From Jacaranda mimosifolia (taxonomy: Eukaryota > Streptophyta > Magnoliopsida > Lamiales > Bignoniaceae), in the NCBI GenBank assembly GCA_018894105.1, contig CM032119.1, positions 19,547,246-19,611,245 of the forward strand: 64,000 nt of DNA, given 5' to 3'. Positions 44,023 to 57,622 of this stretch are shown piece by piece (position 1 is the first letter of the stretch; each line of letters begins with the position of its first letter). Below the pieces are notes generated by a model that saw only the letters and a program-made list of their open reading frames with translations, searched no databases and was not told where the DNA came from. Position numbers and translations under genes: made by a program.

Positions 44023-45965
44023 ATCTCCCACTTACCCTAAAGTCAATTCCATACAGTCTTTAGGCCCATATTCTCAAGATGCCCTTGATAGACCTTTTGC
44101 GTTAAGGGTTTTGTTAGTGGATCTGCTATATTCTCTTTTTAGGTTGCCCTTTCCATTCGGATGTCACCTCTATCAATTAATCTCATAGATCAAATGATAA
44201 CACATTTACTTGTGTTTGGATCATTGATGAGATATTGACTCAAGTCCTAAGTTGTCTTTATAAGACAACCATAGGCTCTTGTGTGCTAGGCACTACATAC
44301 AACTTTTGGATTAAGTTTTTCATCTAAACACCTTCCTTTTGCGGTTTCAGAAGCTGCAATATATTCCACCTTGGTAGTAGAATTAGTCGTGGTGTCTTGT
44401 TTGAAACTCTTCCAATCTCGCCACGCCACCATTGAGGCAAAATATAAATCTTGAGGTGGATTTGAGGTCATTTTCATCAGATTGAAAACTATAATCTGAA
44501 AACTTTTCAAGTTTCAATTCTCCATTGCCGTATACCAAAAATAAATCCTTAGTTTTTCTTAAGTACTTAAGGATTGCCTTTACAGCTTTCCAGTGACATT
44601 CACTGTGGTCAGATTGAAAGCGGCTCGTAACCCTTAGAGTGTGTGCTACATAGACTTGGAAAGATGAAGACCATTTCCCATGGGAAGGAATCTCTTCTTG
44701 GATTCTTCCATACTAAACCTTTTTGCATCTTTTCAATGTACGTGGTTTGGAAATGCCCTAACATCCCCTTTGATCCATCTCTATAGATCCGTATTCTTAA
44801 TATAAAGGATGCTTCTCCCAAATTCTTCATGGAGAATTATAAAGATAACTATGCTTTAACACACACTAACATTTCTTTTTCATTCCCAATGAGAATAATG
44901 TCATCGACATAAAGCACAATAAACTGTATCGAACTTCTACTAGCCCTTTTATACACACATAGTTTATAAACCCTTTTGATAAAGCCAAACGATTTGACTA
45001 TCTTATCAAAATGTATGTTCCAACTTCAGGATGCTTGTTTAGTCCATAAATGGATGTTTGGAGTTTGCAAACCTTTTGCTTACTGCCTTTGGATGTAAAA
45101 CCTTGTGGTTGCTCCATATAGATTTCTTCTTCAATGATTTCATTGAGGAAAGAAAGCTTTACATCCATTTGCTCTATCTCATTGTCATAATATACGACTA
45201 TGGCAAGCAAAATCCTAATGGACTTAGGTATAGCGACTGGTGAAAAGGTTTCCTTGAAATCAATACTATTTCTTTGAGTGTAACCTTTTGCCACTAGTTT
45301 TGCCTTAAAGGTCATTACCTCTCTATAGACTACTAGCTTTCGCTTATAGATCTATTTGCAACCAACAGATACTATATCCTCCAATGGATCTACTAAAGTC
45401 CATACTTTATTAGGATACATGGAGTCTATTTCAAATTTCATAGCCTCAAGCTAAAGTCCAACATAACTTCTTCATAGGTCTTCAGATCACTATCCGCTTG
45501 GCCCGTTTCATGAAGAAATCTGAACCTTTTGGGTTGCTTTTTAATTTGGTCCGACCTTATTAGAGGTAATGTGCTAGGCTCTTGATTTTTTTTGTTTCTA
45601 CCGTTTGTGGGATTATATGATAATATTGAACTTCATCAAGCTCAACGATAACACCTTTTCTATCAAATAGAAATTTCTTTTCCAAATACATGGCGTTCCT
45701 CGAAACAAACACCTTTTGTTCTGAGGGATCATAGAAATAATAACCCAAAGACTCTTTTGGGTATCCCACAAACTTGCACAATGTGGATCTTGAATCCAAC
45801 TTGCCTCCTACTATCTTCTTAATGTATGCGGGAGACCCCCAAACTCTTAGATAAGAATAAGAAGGTACTCTGCCATACCAAATCTCATGTGGTGTCTTTG
45901 GCACCAACTTTGAGGGTACTATATTTAGTAGCCTCACCGTTGTTGTTAAGACATATCTCTACAAT
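44023..45965 (-). pseudogene. Pol remnant of copia insert II (late IN, RT, RNase H)
   Basis: Minus strand: LNIVPSKLVPKTPHEIWYGR and CKFVGYPKESLGYYFYDPSE (45937-45560), RT start KAKLVAKGYTQRNSIDFKET (45315-44998), VDD region near 44900, KNLGEASFILRIRIYRDGSK (44830-44609), RNase H end with STTKVEYIAASE (44510-44286). Stops and frameshifts divide every segment. Confidence 0.82.
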
Positions 45966-46257
45966 TAGATCAAAAAATGACCAAAACACCTTAAAGCCAA
46001 ATCAAACATACTAATCAACATATAACATAAACCAATGTTAAATCAACATTTAACATTAACTAACATGAATCAAAATTATGGCAACACATAAATCACATAT
46101 TGACATACCTCAATTCATCACAAAAGGAGCCACATGCATAATCAACCAAACACTTAAATTCATCAATTGAATCAAGTATTCGGTGATTAGGGCCAATTCA
46201 TCACATGAATCAATACACAAAAATCCAAATTAAAGTATGAATTAAGCTCTGGTACCA
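45966..46257 (-). other. PBS and shortened leader of copia insert II
   Basis: PBS TGGTACCAGAGC (46257-46246, minus) two bases after the LTR end, then ~290 bp of the family leader, cut off at the junction to integrase near 45965. Confidence 0.72.
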
Positions 46258-46259
46258 CT

Positions 46260-48398
46260 TGAAAGTAGGAATAGGATTGAGATCCAAAATCTAAAACCAA
46301 AAGTAAGGAAAATGTAATCAATCTACTCAACTCCAAGGATCTATTCGCAAGAGGAACATCTTTCCAAGGAACTCTTCAATGGAGGATCTGCGCACAACGG
46401 AAAAAGCCAACAATTGACCGTCTTCTACAACTCTAAAAATCCTCAAACCTGGAAGAGAACTCTACCACACATCCAGGTAGAAGCTGCTACAATTTCATCC
46501 AAATCAGAACCTATTAGGTCCTCCAAATCTGCCACTGAATCTGCTGGACAACAATGGCTAGCACCAAGTCCCCCAAGTGTTGGACTTTTAATGATAAAGT
46601 CCATACACCCAAGGTAGCTCTAGATTAGCTTCAAATTTGCTAGAAAAGACAAGGATGAAGGTGAAGAATAGTGATTTTTGGGGAGAGAGAGAGATAAGAA
46701 ATTTAGTGTGTGAATCTTCAACACATGAATGTCACACAATTAGAGAAAAAAGAAGGAATCACTTGAAAGACCATCACATGGTTGGCCACTAAGGGTATTT
46801 ATAAAGAAGAGAGTGTCATGCAAGTTTGCATCACACATCCCATGCTTAGTTGGCCAACTTGCCAACCAACTTGCATGTGAATTTCACATGCATTTGCATT
46901 TAATTTGTATCTTCATTTCATCTAATAAAAGGTAATGCAAATTAACTCTAATTAAATTCAAATTAACTTTTTCATTTGATTTCCCTCCAAAATTCAAATT
47001 CTCATTTTAATTAAATTAACTCCTTAATATAATTAACTTAACTCCTTAAGTCATTTAACTTAACTCTTTAAGTTAATTGGTGTTAACCTAACTACTTAAG
47101 TCGACTAATTAATTGTCACATAACACCAATTAAATTAACTCCTTAATTTAATTGGTCTAATTTAACTCAAATTATTTTGATTAATTTAATAATTAAATTA
47201 ATCAAGCTAAGAAGACCAATAAAATAGTCAATTGATTTACTCTCCAAAAATGCCCAGGTCGAATTTTCTAACTCCTTAGAAAATTCCTCCTATCAAGTAA
47301 GAACTACCTTTAAGCTTTTGTATGTGACCCATTAGATTCATCCATTTCTTGGACATGGGCTCACAACTCATTGTGATATTTTGAATATTGAAATATTCGC
47401 ATTAGTTTAAACTTTTTTAAACTAATAACTTTTCAATTAATCTCTATTAATCAAAGAGTACCCAATCTCCATAGTTGATGTCTAGCAACAAACCCATGGA
47501 GCCCATCTAATTAGATGAATGACAATGAACTATTCTAGCTCTACGCTTACCAATCAAATACGGTCCTTTCATCTCCTATCTCCCGAAAGAGGCCTAGGGC
47601 AAGATATTTGTTGGCTCTCCAATGGCCTCGATAACTATGTTTCTACATTCCAATGTTCGATTCCTCTTTATGACCTCATCTTTCAAAAACTTCTTTTCCA
47701 ATATCATACTATGTTGTGCAGGGATTTCTTGGAATCGATCATTATAGAAACATAGGAGATGCATTAATCCTTCACAACAATAAAGAGATAGATCCCATCT
47801 TGGATCTCAAAAACCTCTATTCTTAAGTGGCTCATACCTAATCTCAACCCCGGATGACCCGCTGAGTGGTCGGAGAAGAGTCAAAACATAAGGACCTAAA
47901 CAAAAGGTTACCATGGATCCTCAGGTCAAAAAACTAAATATATGCACTAATGTAAGATGAAAAACTTGCCACTACCAACTTGCCACTCCGGCTATCTAGT
48001 GGATTCTTCGGGCGGGTCTTATTTGAACTTGTTCTCTAAAAAACACCCACTAACATGCATCCATGTCTAACAATGATTGTTTATGAAACAGAGCAATATC
48101 TAACTTCTTGAATTATGCATCATTAGTGCAAGTCTATCCAAATCTTAGATGCCTTATCTTATAAGATTCTATTACCTGAAATATTTATAATCAGACTTAT
48201 TTCATGATCACCATCATAGATGTGCGACCAAGTCCTATGGTTTTGTGTGGTTTAGGGGCTTCAACCAAATGCCAGTGAAGTAAAATAAGCATAACATGGA
48301 GATGGCCATTTAAAAAGAATATCATTCAATCAATATTGTATCACAAATGAAATAGTTTTACATGCCAATCTAATTGGCTGTGGGGTACTATTCCAACA
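46260..48398 (-). repeat. 5' LTR of copia insert II
   Basis: 2,139 bp, TGTTGGAATAGTACCCCACA at the start and CTACTTTCA at the end. In the stretches compared by eye it is closer to 41775-44022 than to the LTRs of insert I, as expected for a pair. Confidence 0.85.
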
Positions 48399-48954
48399 AA
48401 AGGTTTATCCTTTTTCATAGTCGACTCGGTGGTCACCAACATATTGATCAATTCATTAATCATTACCTCTTTCTTTGACATGTTGAAGTTCATAATGAAT
48501 TGGTCAAATGAGCTTGGTAATGATTGGAGGATCAAATCCACATAAACGTCATTGTCCATGACCACGTCCAATTGAGTAAGCTTTTCAATGAGACCGATCA
48601 TTTTAAGGCCATAGCCATGGACACTAGCCTCTTCAATCATTTTAGTCCTAAAGAGCTCCCCAGACAATGAGCAACACTCATGTCTAGATTGCACCCCATA
48701 TAACTCTTGTAGGTGCATATGAACCTTAGCAGTTGTCTTTATGTTTTCATGAGATCTTTGAAGCTCATTGGACATTGACGCCATCATGAGGCAATGGATC
48801 TGAAGATCATCTTTTACCCATTTGGCGAACGTTTTGCATGCCTCATCATCGACATCATCACCAATGGTGTTCGGCGGACTTTGAGTAAAGATATACATTC
48901 ACTTTTTAGAGTCAAAAATAATTTTGAGGTTTCTAAGCCAATTGCGGAAGTTAG
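48399..48954 (-). pseudogene. Outer copia element: gag fragment between inserts I and II
   Basis: Minus strand. Begins at the NFRNWLRNLKIIF block of Gag and runs through MYIFTQSPPNTIGDDVDDEA, HLQELYGVQSRHE, LIEKLTQLDVVMDNDVYVDL, MNFNMSKKEVMINELINML to KKDKP, where insert II interrupts it. One stop (after DSKK) breaks the frame. Confidence 0.8.
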
Positions 48955-51199
48955 TAAAGTCAAGTGTAGCACTAGGATCCAATAATCAAAGAAAAAAAAT
49001 GCCAAATTAACTAGGCTACACATGAAACCAAGGCTCTAAACATGCTTTAAAATTAGATTTGGAATGATGAATAACTTGAATGCTCGAAATCCAAGGAAAG
49101 TAGGAAGAACACTTCAACACTTTAAATCTATCTTCCACTAGCGCAACAGGTTCACATCAACTTTTGCCAAAAAAAATCAACTCGAAATCAATTGAAATTT
49201 GGACAGGAGATCACCAACACTTTGATGAACCTTAAAAAAAAATAAGCCAAATAAAAAAATGGGAAGCCACTCTAGCAATGCTTCCAAGTTACCACCTGAA
49301 TAAAGGATCTCCAAAAGACTATCAATCCAATTATTTTACCTCTAATGATAAGAGCCACACACCAATGGACAATCTAATTCTCTGTAATGTTAGCTGAAAC
49401 CAAAGGAGATAAGAGCAAGGATGAAGGCCAATTTTGGAGATAGGAGATGAAGGAAATATGAAGTTTCAACACATGAGGCAGCACATGCAAAATTAGAGGG
49501 AAAATGAGAATCTAACAATTAGATCTAAAATTGCTTGTTTATCACATTTGATGGCCGGCCACACCTTCTATATCTATATATAGATAGAGGGAAGGTGTGA
49601 TGCTTAGGTGGCATCACAGCATCCTCAAGGTTGGCGCCAACTTGCAAGCAACTTGCATGTGAATTTAAGATGCATTTGAATTTCATTTAGAATCTTCATT
49701 TCATCTAATGAAATGTCATCCAAATAAATTCTAATGCACTCCATATGAACTCTTCATTTGAATTTTTCCTCCAAAATTTATTCTTCATTTTAATTAAATT
49801 AAACACTTTAATTTAATTAATTAACCTTTGACTTAACTCTTAAGTCAATTAGCTTAACTCTTTAAGCTAGTTATTGTTAACTTAACTCTTTAAGTTGACT
49901 TGACCAATTGATAGTCATGTGGTACCAATTAAGTTAACTTCTTAATTTAATTGGTCTAATTGAACTCCTTAAATTATATAGATCAATTTAACAATTAAAT
50001 TAATCAATTCAAAATGACCAATAATTAGCCAACCGTTTTTCTTCCACAAAATCGGTCATCAAGAAATTTTCTAACTCTTAGAAAATTTCCTTCATCAAGT
50101 AGGATTTCCAATTGGCTTTTGTGTGTGACCCATTAGGTTCTACCATTCATTGGACATGGGCTCACAACTCTAGTGATTTTTAGAATATCAAATATTCACA
50201 TTAGTCTAAACTCTTTTAAACTAATAACTCAATTCAATTAAGCACATTAATTGAAGAGTACCCAATCTCTCATGGTTGATGTCCAACCTCAAGTCCATGG
50301 AGCCTAACTAATTGGCCGAAATGAATCTTTTGGAGAACCATTCTAGCTATATGCTTACCATGTGAATACAGTCCTTCCGTCTTCTATCTCCCAAAAGAGG
50401 CATAGGGTAAGATATTTGTCTGCTCCCTAATAACCTCAATGCTATGTCTCTATTCCAAATGTTCATTTCCCTTTATGACCTCATCTATGGAAAACTCCTT
50501 TTCCAAATTGTCATACTACCTTGCGCAAGAACTTCTTGGAATCGATCATTATAGAATACATAGAAGATGGACTCGTCCTTCACAAAGACGAGGGGTCGGA
50601 TCCTATCTTGGATATCACAAACCTCCATGTCGAAGTAGCTCATATCCAATCTCAACCCAAAAAACCCGCTAAGTGGTCAAGGAAGAGTCAAAGCATGAGG
50701 ACCTAAACATAAGGTTACTATGGATCCTCAAGTCAAATGACTAATAATATGCACTAGCGTAAGCTGAAAAACTTGCCACTACGGCTATCTAGTAGATTCT
50801 CCGGGCGGGCCTTTAGTGAACTTGTTCTCTAACAAGCACCCACTAACATTCACCTATGCATCACATAGATTGCTCATGAAACGGAGCAATATCCAACCTT
50901 TAAATTTATGTATCGTTAGTGCAAGTCTATCCAGATCTTAAATGCCCTATCTCATAAGATCCTACAACTTGGAAGATTTAAGATCAGGACCATGTAAGAC
51001 TTATTTCATAATCACCACCTAGTGCATGACCAAGTCCCATAGTCATATGTGGTCTAAGGGCTTCAACCAAATCCTAGTGAAATAATATAAGCATAAGATG
51101 AAGATGGCCATGTAAAATGAATATCATTTAATCAAGATTGTACCACAAGTGAAATAGTTTACATGCCAATCTCATTGGCTGCAGAGCACTATCCCAACA
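48955..51199 (-). repeat. 3' LTR of copia insert I
   Basis: About 2,245 bp, starting TGTTGGGATAGTGCTCTGCA after a GTGAGAGAT polypurine tract. It shares with 55361-57622, and not with insert II, the stretch around TATATATAGAT (TATA) and GTGATGC/GCATCAC at 49597-49617. Its last ~8 bases are diverged (end read as TTTA). Confidence 0.8.
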
Positions 51200-53550
51200 A
51201 TCTCTCACTTGCTCTAAAGCCAATACCTCATAGTCTTAAGACCTATCTTCTCAAGATATCTTGCAAAGACCTTACCTTTACCAATGATCTCTCAGATCAA
51301 ATGATATCACCTCAAAATGTTCTTGGATCGCTAATGAGATCTTGGTTCCTCAGCTTGTGCAACCGCACCGTTGTTGTAATAGAAAACAACTACAGGCTTA
51401 GTAATGCTAGGCACTACATCCAACTCGTGGATGCTTCTCGCAAATCTTTTATGGAGAATTGAATAGATAACCATGCTTTAGTACACTTTAACATTTCGCT
51501 CTCATTCCTAATGAGAAGAATGTCATCGACATAAAGCATAATAAATTGTATACTACTTCCACTAGCCTTCTTATACACACATGGTTCATACACATTTTTG
51601 ATAAAGCCAAATGACTGTCTTATCAAAACATATGTTCCAACTTTAGGATGCTTGCTTAAGTCCACAAATGGATCTCTCGAATTTGCAAACTTTTTGCTCA
51701 CTACCTTTGGATGTAAAATCTTTTGGTTGCTCCATATGGATTTTTCTTCAATGTTTCCATTGAGGAAAGCGATTTTCACATCCATTTTCCATATCTCATA
51801 GTCATAATATGCGGCTGTGACAAGTAAAATTCGAACAGACTTAGGCATAATGATCAGTGAAAAGGTTTCCTCAAAATTAATTTTAGGTCTTTCCGTATAA
51901 CCTTTTGACACTAGTTGCGCCTTAAAGGTCATTACCACTCCATCGACTCCTAGCTTTCGCTTATAGATCCACTTGCAACCCACAAGTACTATACCCTCCG
52001 ATGGATCAACCAAAGTCTATACTTTATTAGAGTACATGGAGTCCATTTCTAATTTCATGGCGCTAAGTTAATGTCTCGAGTCTATGTCCAATATAGCTTT
52101 TTGATAGGTTTTCAGATCGCTATCCAATTGGCCCATCTCATTAAGGAATCTGAACCTTTTGAGTTGCTTTTTGATTCGGTCCGACCTTCTCAGAGGTTGT
52201 GTTTAAGGATTTTGATGCTCACTTATTTCCATTGCTTGTGGGATTTGATGATCATCTTGAATTTCATCATGTTCAATAATAACACATTTTCTATTTAATA
52301 GAAAATCCTTTTTCCAAAAAGGTGGCGTTCCTTAAAACAAACACCTTTTGTTCTTAGGGATCATAAGAATAATAACCCAAAGACTCTCTTAGGTATCCCA
52401 CAAACTTGTATAAGATGGATCTACTATCCAGTTTGTCTCTTACTAACCATTTAACATAAGCAGGAGACTCATAAACTCTTAGAAAAGAGTAAGAAGGTTC
52501 TTTGACATACCACATCTCATGTGGTCTCTTTGGCACCAACTTTGAAGGTACTATATTTAGTAACTCGCCGCCATTTCTAAGGCATATCCCCAAAAGGATA
52601 TAGACACATCGAAGAAGCTCATCATGAAACATACTATGCCCAACAAGGTACGGTTTCTCCTCTCGGCTACTCCATTATGTTGGGGTGTGATGGGTGGAGT
52701 CCATTGAGAAAGAATCCCATCATCCTTTAGATAACCCAAGAATTCGGTACTTAAGTATTATCTCCCTCGATCTGATCAAAGAGCTTTAATACTAAGTCCC
52801 TTTTGCTTTTCTACTTCATTCCTATACTCTTTGAACTTTTCAAAGGCTTCGGACTTGTACTTCATAAGATACACGTGTCCAAACCTAGTATGATCATTGG
52901 TAAAGATGATGAAATAAGAATAACCTCTTTTCACATTAACTCTTATTGGGCCACAAACATCCGTATGGATCAAATCCAAAGGACTTGTGGTTCGCTACAT
53001 TTGTCTTACAAAAAGAGCCATGGTCATTTTTCCCTTCAAACAAGACTCACAAGTAGGAAGGTCCTCAGTACCACTAATATTTAGTACTTTGAGAGCTTCT
53101 ACCTTGTCCATCTTATTTTTAGAAGTATGTCCAAGTCTTGCATGCCACAAGATGGCATCTTCTTGGTTATCTAATTTTTTTTATTTGATTGAATGTGCAT
53201 CAGTTAAGGTTGAGAATCAAGTATGTACAATTCATTATTTAATGTATCTAGTGCAGTTAAAGAATCATTCTTTAACGCTTTCAACATCCCATTAGATATA
53301 GAAAAATCATATCCTTCATTATCCAAAATAGGAATAGAAATAATGTTCTTAACAAGGTTAGGTACATAATAACAAGGATCAAGTGCAATGCAAGCATTCC
53401 CCAAGTCTAACTTAATTACGCCTTCGACCATGGCTGCAACTTTTACTTCATTTCCAATGCGAAGGATCATATCCCCTTCATTGAGACTCTTCTTATTTTC
53501 ATCCCCTATACCAAATTATAAAGGTGAGAACCATATGCAGTATCAAATAC
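51200..53550 (-). pseudogene. Pol remnant of copia insert I (PR-IN-RT; RNase H deleted)
   Basis: Minus strand: protease VFDTAYGSHL near 53550 preceded by a stop where Trp is usual; LVKNIISIPILDNEGYDF (53470-53204); integrase LDLIHTDVCGPI (52979), STEFLGYLKDDG, ITPQHNGVAERRNRTLLG (52739), PHEMWYVKEPS; RT DPSEGIVLVGCKWIYKRKLG, KGYTERPKINFEETF and catalytic MLYVDDILLI (52013-51420). Just after IQFSIKDLREAS the RT joins the last RNase H codons, an internal deletion at ~51430, so RNase H is almost wholly lost. Confidence 0.85.
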
Positions 53551-54423
53551 CTATGAGGAAGAATTTTTCATCAAGTGTACTTCAATAAAGTACATACCCT
53601 TGTCAAGGTTTGCAAGGTAAGCTTTGCAATTCCTTTTCCAATGTCTTTTTTCGCCATAATAGAAACAACTCGTATCGGTTTTAGCATCTTTCTTTTTCTT
53701 GATTCCCCCTGAAATCTTCAAGGATTGCTTCCCTTTAGAGAAAGAACTCTTCTTTATTTTACCTCCCTTTCTATGACCCCTAGGGCCCTTAGACTTGGAG
53801 GAGGATGCAAGCATAAGAGGTTTATCATTTTTCATCATCATCTCTACAGTCACCAACATGTTCACCAATTCGTTAATCATCACTTTTTGCTTGGGCATAT
53901 TAAAGTTAATAACAAATTGGTCGAATGAGCTTGGTAATGATTGTATGATGAAATCTACATAGAGGTCATTGTCCATGATCACATCCAACTGTCCAAGCTT
54001 CTCGATTAGTCCAATCATCTTGAACCCATAATCATGGACACTCATGCCTTCATTCATTCTAGACTTAAAGAGCTCCCTAGACATAGTGAACCTTTCATGT
54101 CTAGTTTGCACACCATACAACTCTTGTAGGTGTATATAGATTTAGCTAGCATGCTTCATATGCTCATGAGTCTTTTGGAGTTCATTGGTTATAGAAGTCA
54201 TCATGAGATACCTTGTTTGTAGATTATCATCTACAAATTTTGTGAACAATTCATGGGCCTCATTGGTGGCATCATCGCTAATGGTGTCCGATAGACATTG
54301 ATCAAGTACATAAGTCATCTTTTTGGAATCTAGAATAATCTTGAGGTTTCTCAACCAATCGTAAAAGTTTGGCCCGATTAGTTTATTAGTTTCCAAAACT
54401 GCGGTAAGTGGATTCTTTGCCAT
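53551..54423 (-). pseudogene. Gag of copia insert I (one in-frame stop)
   Basis: Starts MAKNPLTAVLETNKLIGPNF; a TAA after HMKHAS near 54142 divides it; it continues through HLQELYGVQTRHERF-type sequence, LIEKLGQLDVIMDNDLYVDF, SLPSSFDQFVINFNM, a Lys/Ser-rich region and a zinc-knuckle relic SCFYYGEKRHWKRNC whose second Cys is Tyr. About 290 residues, normal for copia Gag of the UBN2 type. This is the least damaged gag in the complex. Confidence 0.85.
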
Positions 54424-55358
54424 TTTGAGAGTGAAGATTTCAAAAATCTACAACAAGTGATAAAAGAGACTATAAGCATGTAATTGAATATTGATATTTG
54501 AAAACATGTTTATGGTCTTTCAAGCATGTTTTTCTCCCACTATTTTATCAAATCCTTCACCCCCTAGAAGAATTCAGGAAATCATATTTCCTAGTGAGAA
54601 TCAAGACCTTAAGAACTTATAAATAGACCTACAACTCATGAGATATCCACAAACAATCGAAAGGTAAGCAACTTTTGCTAATTACATCACATGCAACTCT
54701 CGATATATTTTCCCTCACTTTTTATGTAGACCCACGATTCATGCTACATCTACACTATTAGGTATTAAATCAGACCTACAAATCAAACTTTGATTCGAGG
54801 CCGTTCCATGTCATCCACAACTCGTGTGCTAATGCATGGGAGCATCAAATGAAATGTGTATCATATGCTAAGTATATGGTCATAGTTTTCCACCATAAAT
54901 GTGGCACATGACTTGTGAGACATCACACAAATGTGATAGTGTTGTCATGCCATATACTATTGGTAGAATCACATGCTTCAATCATGCTTCAAAAATCAAG
55001 TTTATGTAAGAATCACATTCTTCAGAAATCTCCAATTAAATCTAATCCAATTGGATCCAAAAATGACCAAAACACCATAAGGCCAAATTTAACATTCTAT
55101 ATCAACATATAACATCATCTAATGCCAAATCAACATTCAACATTAGAAACTATGAATTACAACATACTAATCATATGAATTAACGCTTAAAACACATTAG
55201 AATAAATTCAATTCATCAAGCAAAGGAGCCACATACAACATCATCCAAACACTCCAATCCATAACTTGGATAAAGTATTTGGAGATTTAGATTAATCCAT
55301 CACATGAATCAATCAATCAAAAACATAAATTAAAGCATGAATTTAGGCTCCGATACCA
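54424..55358 (-). other. PBS and leader of copia insert I
   Basis: PBS TGGTATCGGAGCC (55358-55346, minus) two bases after the LTR end TTTCA, with one mismatch to the tRNA-iMet form, followed by ~920 bp of leader without ORF. Confidence 0.78.
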
Positions 55359-55360
55359 CT

Positions 55361-57622
55361 TGAAATCTAGTGTAGCATTAGGATCCAATAATCAAAGCAC
55401 AAAAAATGCCAAATTAATTAGGCTGCACATGAAACCAAGGATCTATACATACTTTAAATTCATATTTTGAAAGAGGAATACCTTGAATGCTTAAAATCCA
55501 AGGAAAGTAGGAAGAACACCTCAACACCCTGAATTTGTCTTCCAGTAGCGCAGTAGGTTCATGACAACTTTTACTAAACCAAGTCAACTCAGAATTGGCT
55601 AAAATCTGGACAAGAGATCACCAATACCATGATGAGCCTTCAGTAAAAAAATCATCCAAATCAAAAAATCAGAAGCTACTCTAGAGATGCCTCCAAGTTA
55701 CTGCCTGAACAGAGGATCTCCAAAAGGCTAGCAGTCCAATTGTTTTGCCTCTAATGATAAGATCCACACACCAATGGACAATCCAATTCTCTCCAATGTT
55801 AGTTGGAAAATAAATGAGAGAAGATCAAGGATGAAGGCTGATTTTGAAGGCAGGAGATGAAGAAAAAGTGAAGATTCAACGTATGAGGCAACACATGCAA
55901 AATTGGAGGAAAAGTGAGAATCTAACAATTAGATCTAAAATTGCTTGTGTATCAGATGAGATGGCCGGTTGTACCCTCTATGTCTATATATAGATGGAGG
56001 GAAGTTGTGATGCTTAGGTGGCATCACACCACCCTCAATATTGACGCCAACTTGTAAGCAACTTACATGTGAATTTAAGATGCATTTGAATTTCCTTTGG
56101 AATCTTCATTTCATCTAATGAAATGTCATCCAAATAAATTCTAATGCACTCCAAATGAACTCTTCATTTGAATTTTTCTTCCAAAATTTATAATTCATTT
56201 TAATTAAATTAAATACTTTAATTTAATTAATTAACTTTTGACTTAACTCTTAAGTCAATTAGCTTAACTCTTTAAGCTAGTTATTGTTAACTTAACTCTT
56301 TAAGTTAACTTGATCAATTGATAGTCATGTGGCACCAATTAAATTAAATCCTTAATTTAATTAGTCTAATTTAACTCCTTAAATTATATTTATCAATTTA
56401 ACAATTAAATTGATGAAGCCAAAATGACCAACAATTTAGTCAACCATCTCATTCCTCAAAATCGGTCATGATGGAATTTCTAACTCTTAGAAAATTCCTT
56501 TCATCAAGTAGGATTTCCAATTGACTTTTGTATGTGACCTATTAGGTTCTACCATTCATTGGATATGGGCTCACAACTCTTGTGATTTTTAGAGTATGAA
56601 ATATTCACATTAATCTAAACTCCTTTAAACTAATGACTCAATTCAATTGATCTCATTAATTAAAGAGTACGCAGTCTCCATGGTCAATGTCCAACCTCAA
56701 GCCCATGAAGCCCAACTAATAGGCCAAAATGAAAGCTTTTGGAGAACCATTCTAGCTATATGCTTACCATGTAAATACGGTCCTTCCGTCTTCTATCTCC
56801 CAAAAGAGGCCTAGGGCAAAATATTTGCTTGCTCCTTAATAGCCTTAATCCTATGTCTCTATTCCCAATGTTCGATTCCCTTTATGACCTTATCTTTAGA
56901 AAACTCCTTTTTCCAAATTGTCATACTACCTGGCACAAGGATTTTTTAGATCAATCATTATAGAATATATAGGAGATGCACTCGCCGTTCACAAAGACAA
57001 GGAGTCAGATCCTATCTTATATCTCACAAACCTCCATGTCTAAGTATCTCATACCCAACCTTAACCTAAAAGACCCACTAAGTGGTCAAGAAAGAGTCAA
57101 AGCATGAGGACCTAAACACAAGGTTACCGTGGATTCTCATGTCAAAGGACTAATAATATGTACTAGCATAAGCTAGAAAACTTACCACTACCGACTTGCC
57201 ACTACGGCTATCTAGTGGATTCTCCGAGCGGGCCTTCAATGAACTTGTTCTCTAACAAGCACCTACTAACATGCACCCATGTCTCTCATAGATTGCTCAT
57301 GAAACGGAGTAATATCCAACCATTGGATTTATACATTGTTAGTGCAAGTCTATCTGGATCTTAGATGCCCTGTCTCATAAGATCCTATGATTTGAAAGAT
57401 TTAAGATCACAACCATGTAAGACCTTTTTCATGATCACCACCTAGTATGTGACCAAGTCCTGTAGTCATGTGTGATCAAAAGGCTTCAACCAAATGCTAG
57501 TGAAGTAATACAAGTATAAGATAAACATGGCCATGTAAAATGAATAATATTCAATCGAAATTGTATCACAAGTGAAATAGTTTACATGCCAATCTAATTG
57601 GCTATGGGGTACTATTCTAACA
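55361..57622 (-). repeat. 5' LTR of copia insert I
   Basis: 2,262 bp from TGTTAGAATAGTACCCCATA to GCTACACTAGATTTCA. TATATATAG box near 55986-55994 and the inverted repeat GTGATGC/GCATCAC at 56007-56027, about 580-660 bp from the LTR end, implying a U3 of ~1.6 kb. Confidence 0.85.

Larger units (their letters stand above)
41775..48398 (-). mobile_element. Copia insert II (TSD AAAGG)
   Basis: 6,624 bp on the minus strand. LTRs at 46260-48398 and 41775-44022; a perfect 5-bp TSD, AAAGG (41770-41774 and 48399-48403), within the Lys-Pro-Leu codons of the outer gag. The body lacks gag, protease and most of integrase: the leader joins directly to late integrase near 45960. Confidence 0.85.
48955..57622 (-). 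mobile_element. Copia insert I (most complete copy)
   Basis: 8,668 bp on the minus strand with LTRs at 55361-57622 and 48955-51199, PBS, leader, gag and most of pol. Flanks are GTTAA (57623-57627) and GTTAG (48950-48954), a TSD with one mismatch. Outside lie the outer leader on one side and outer gag on the other, so the target may have been an outer copy already carrying a leader-gag deletion. Confidence 0.78.
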
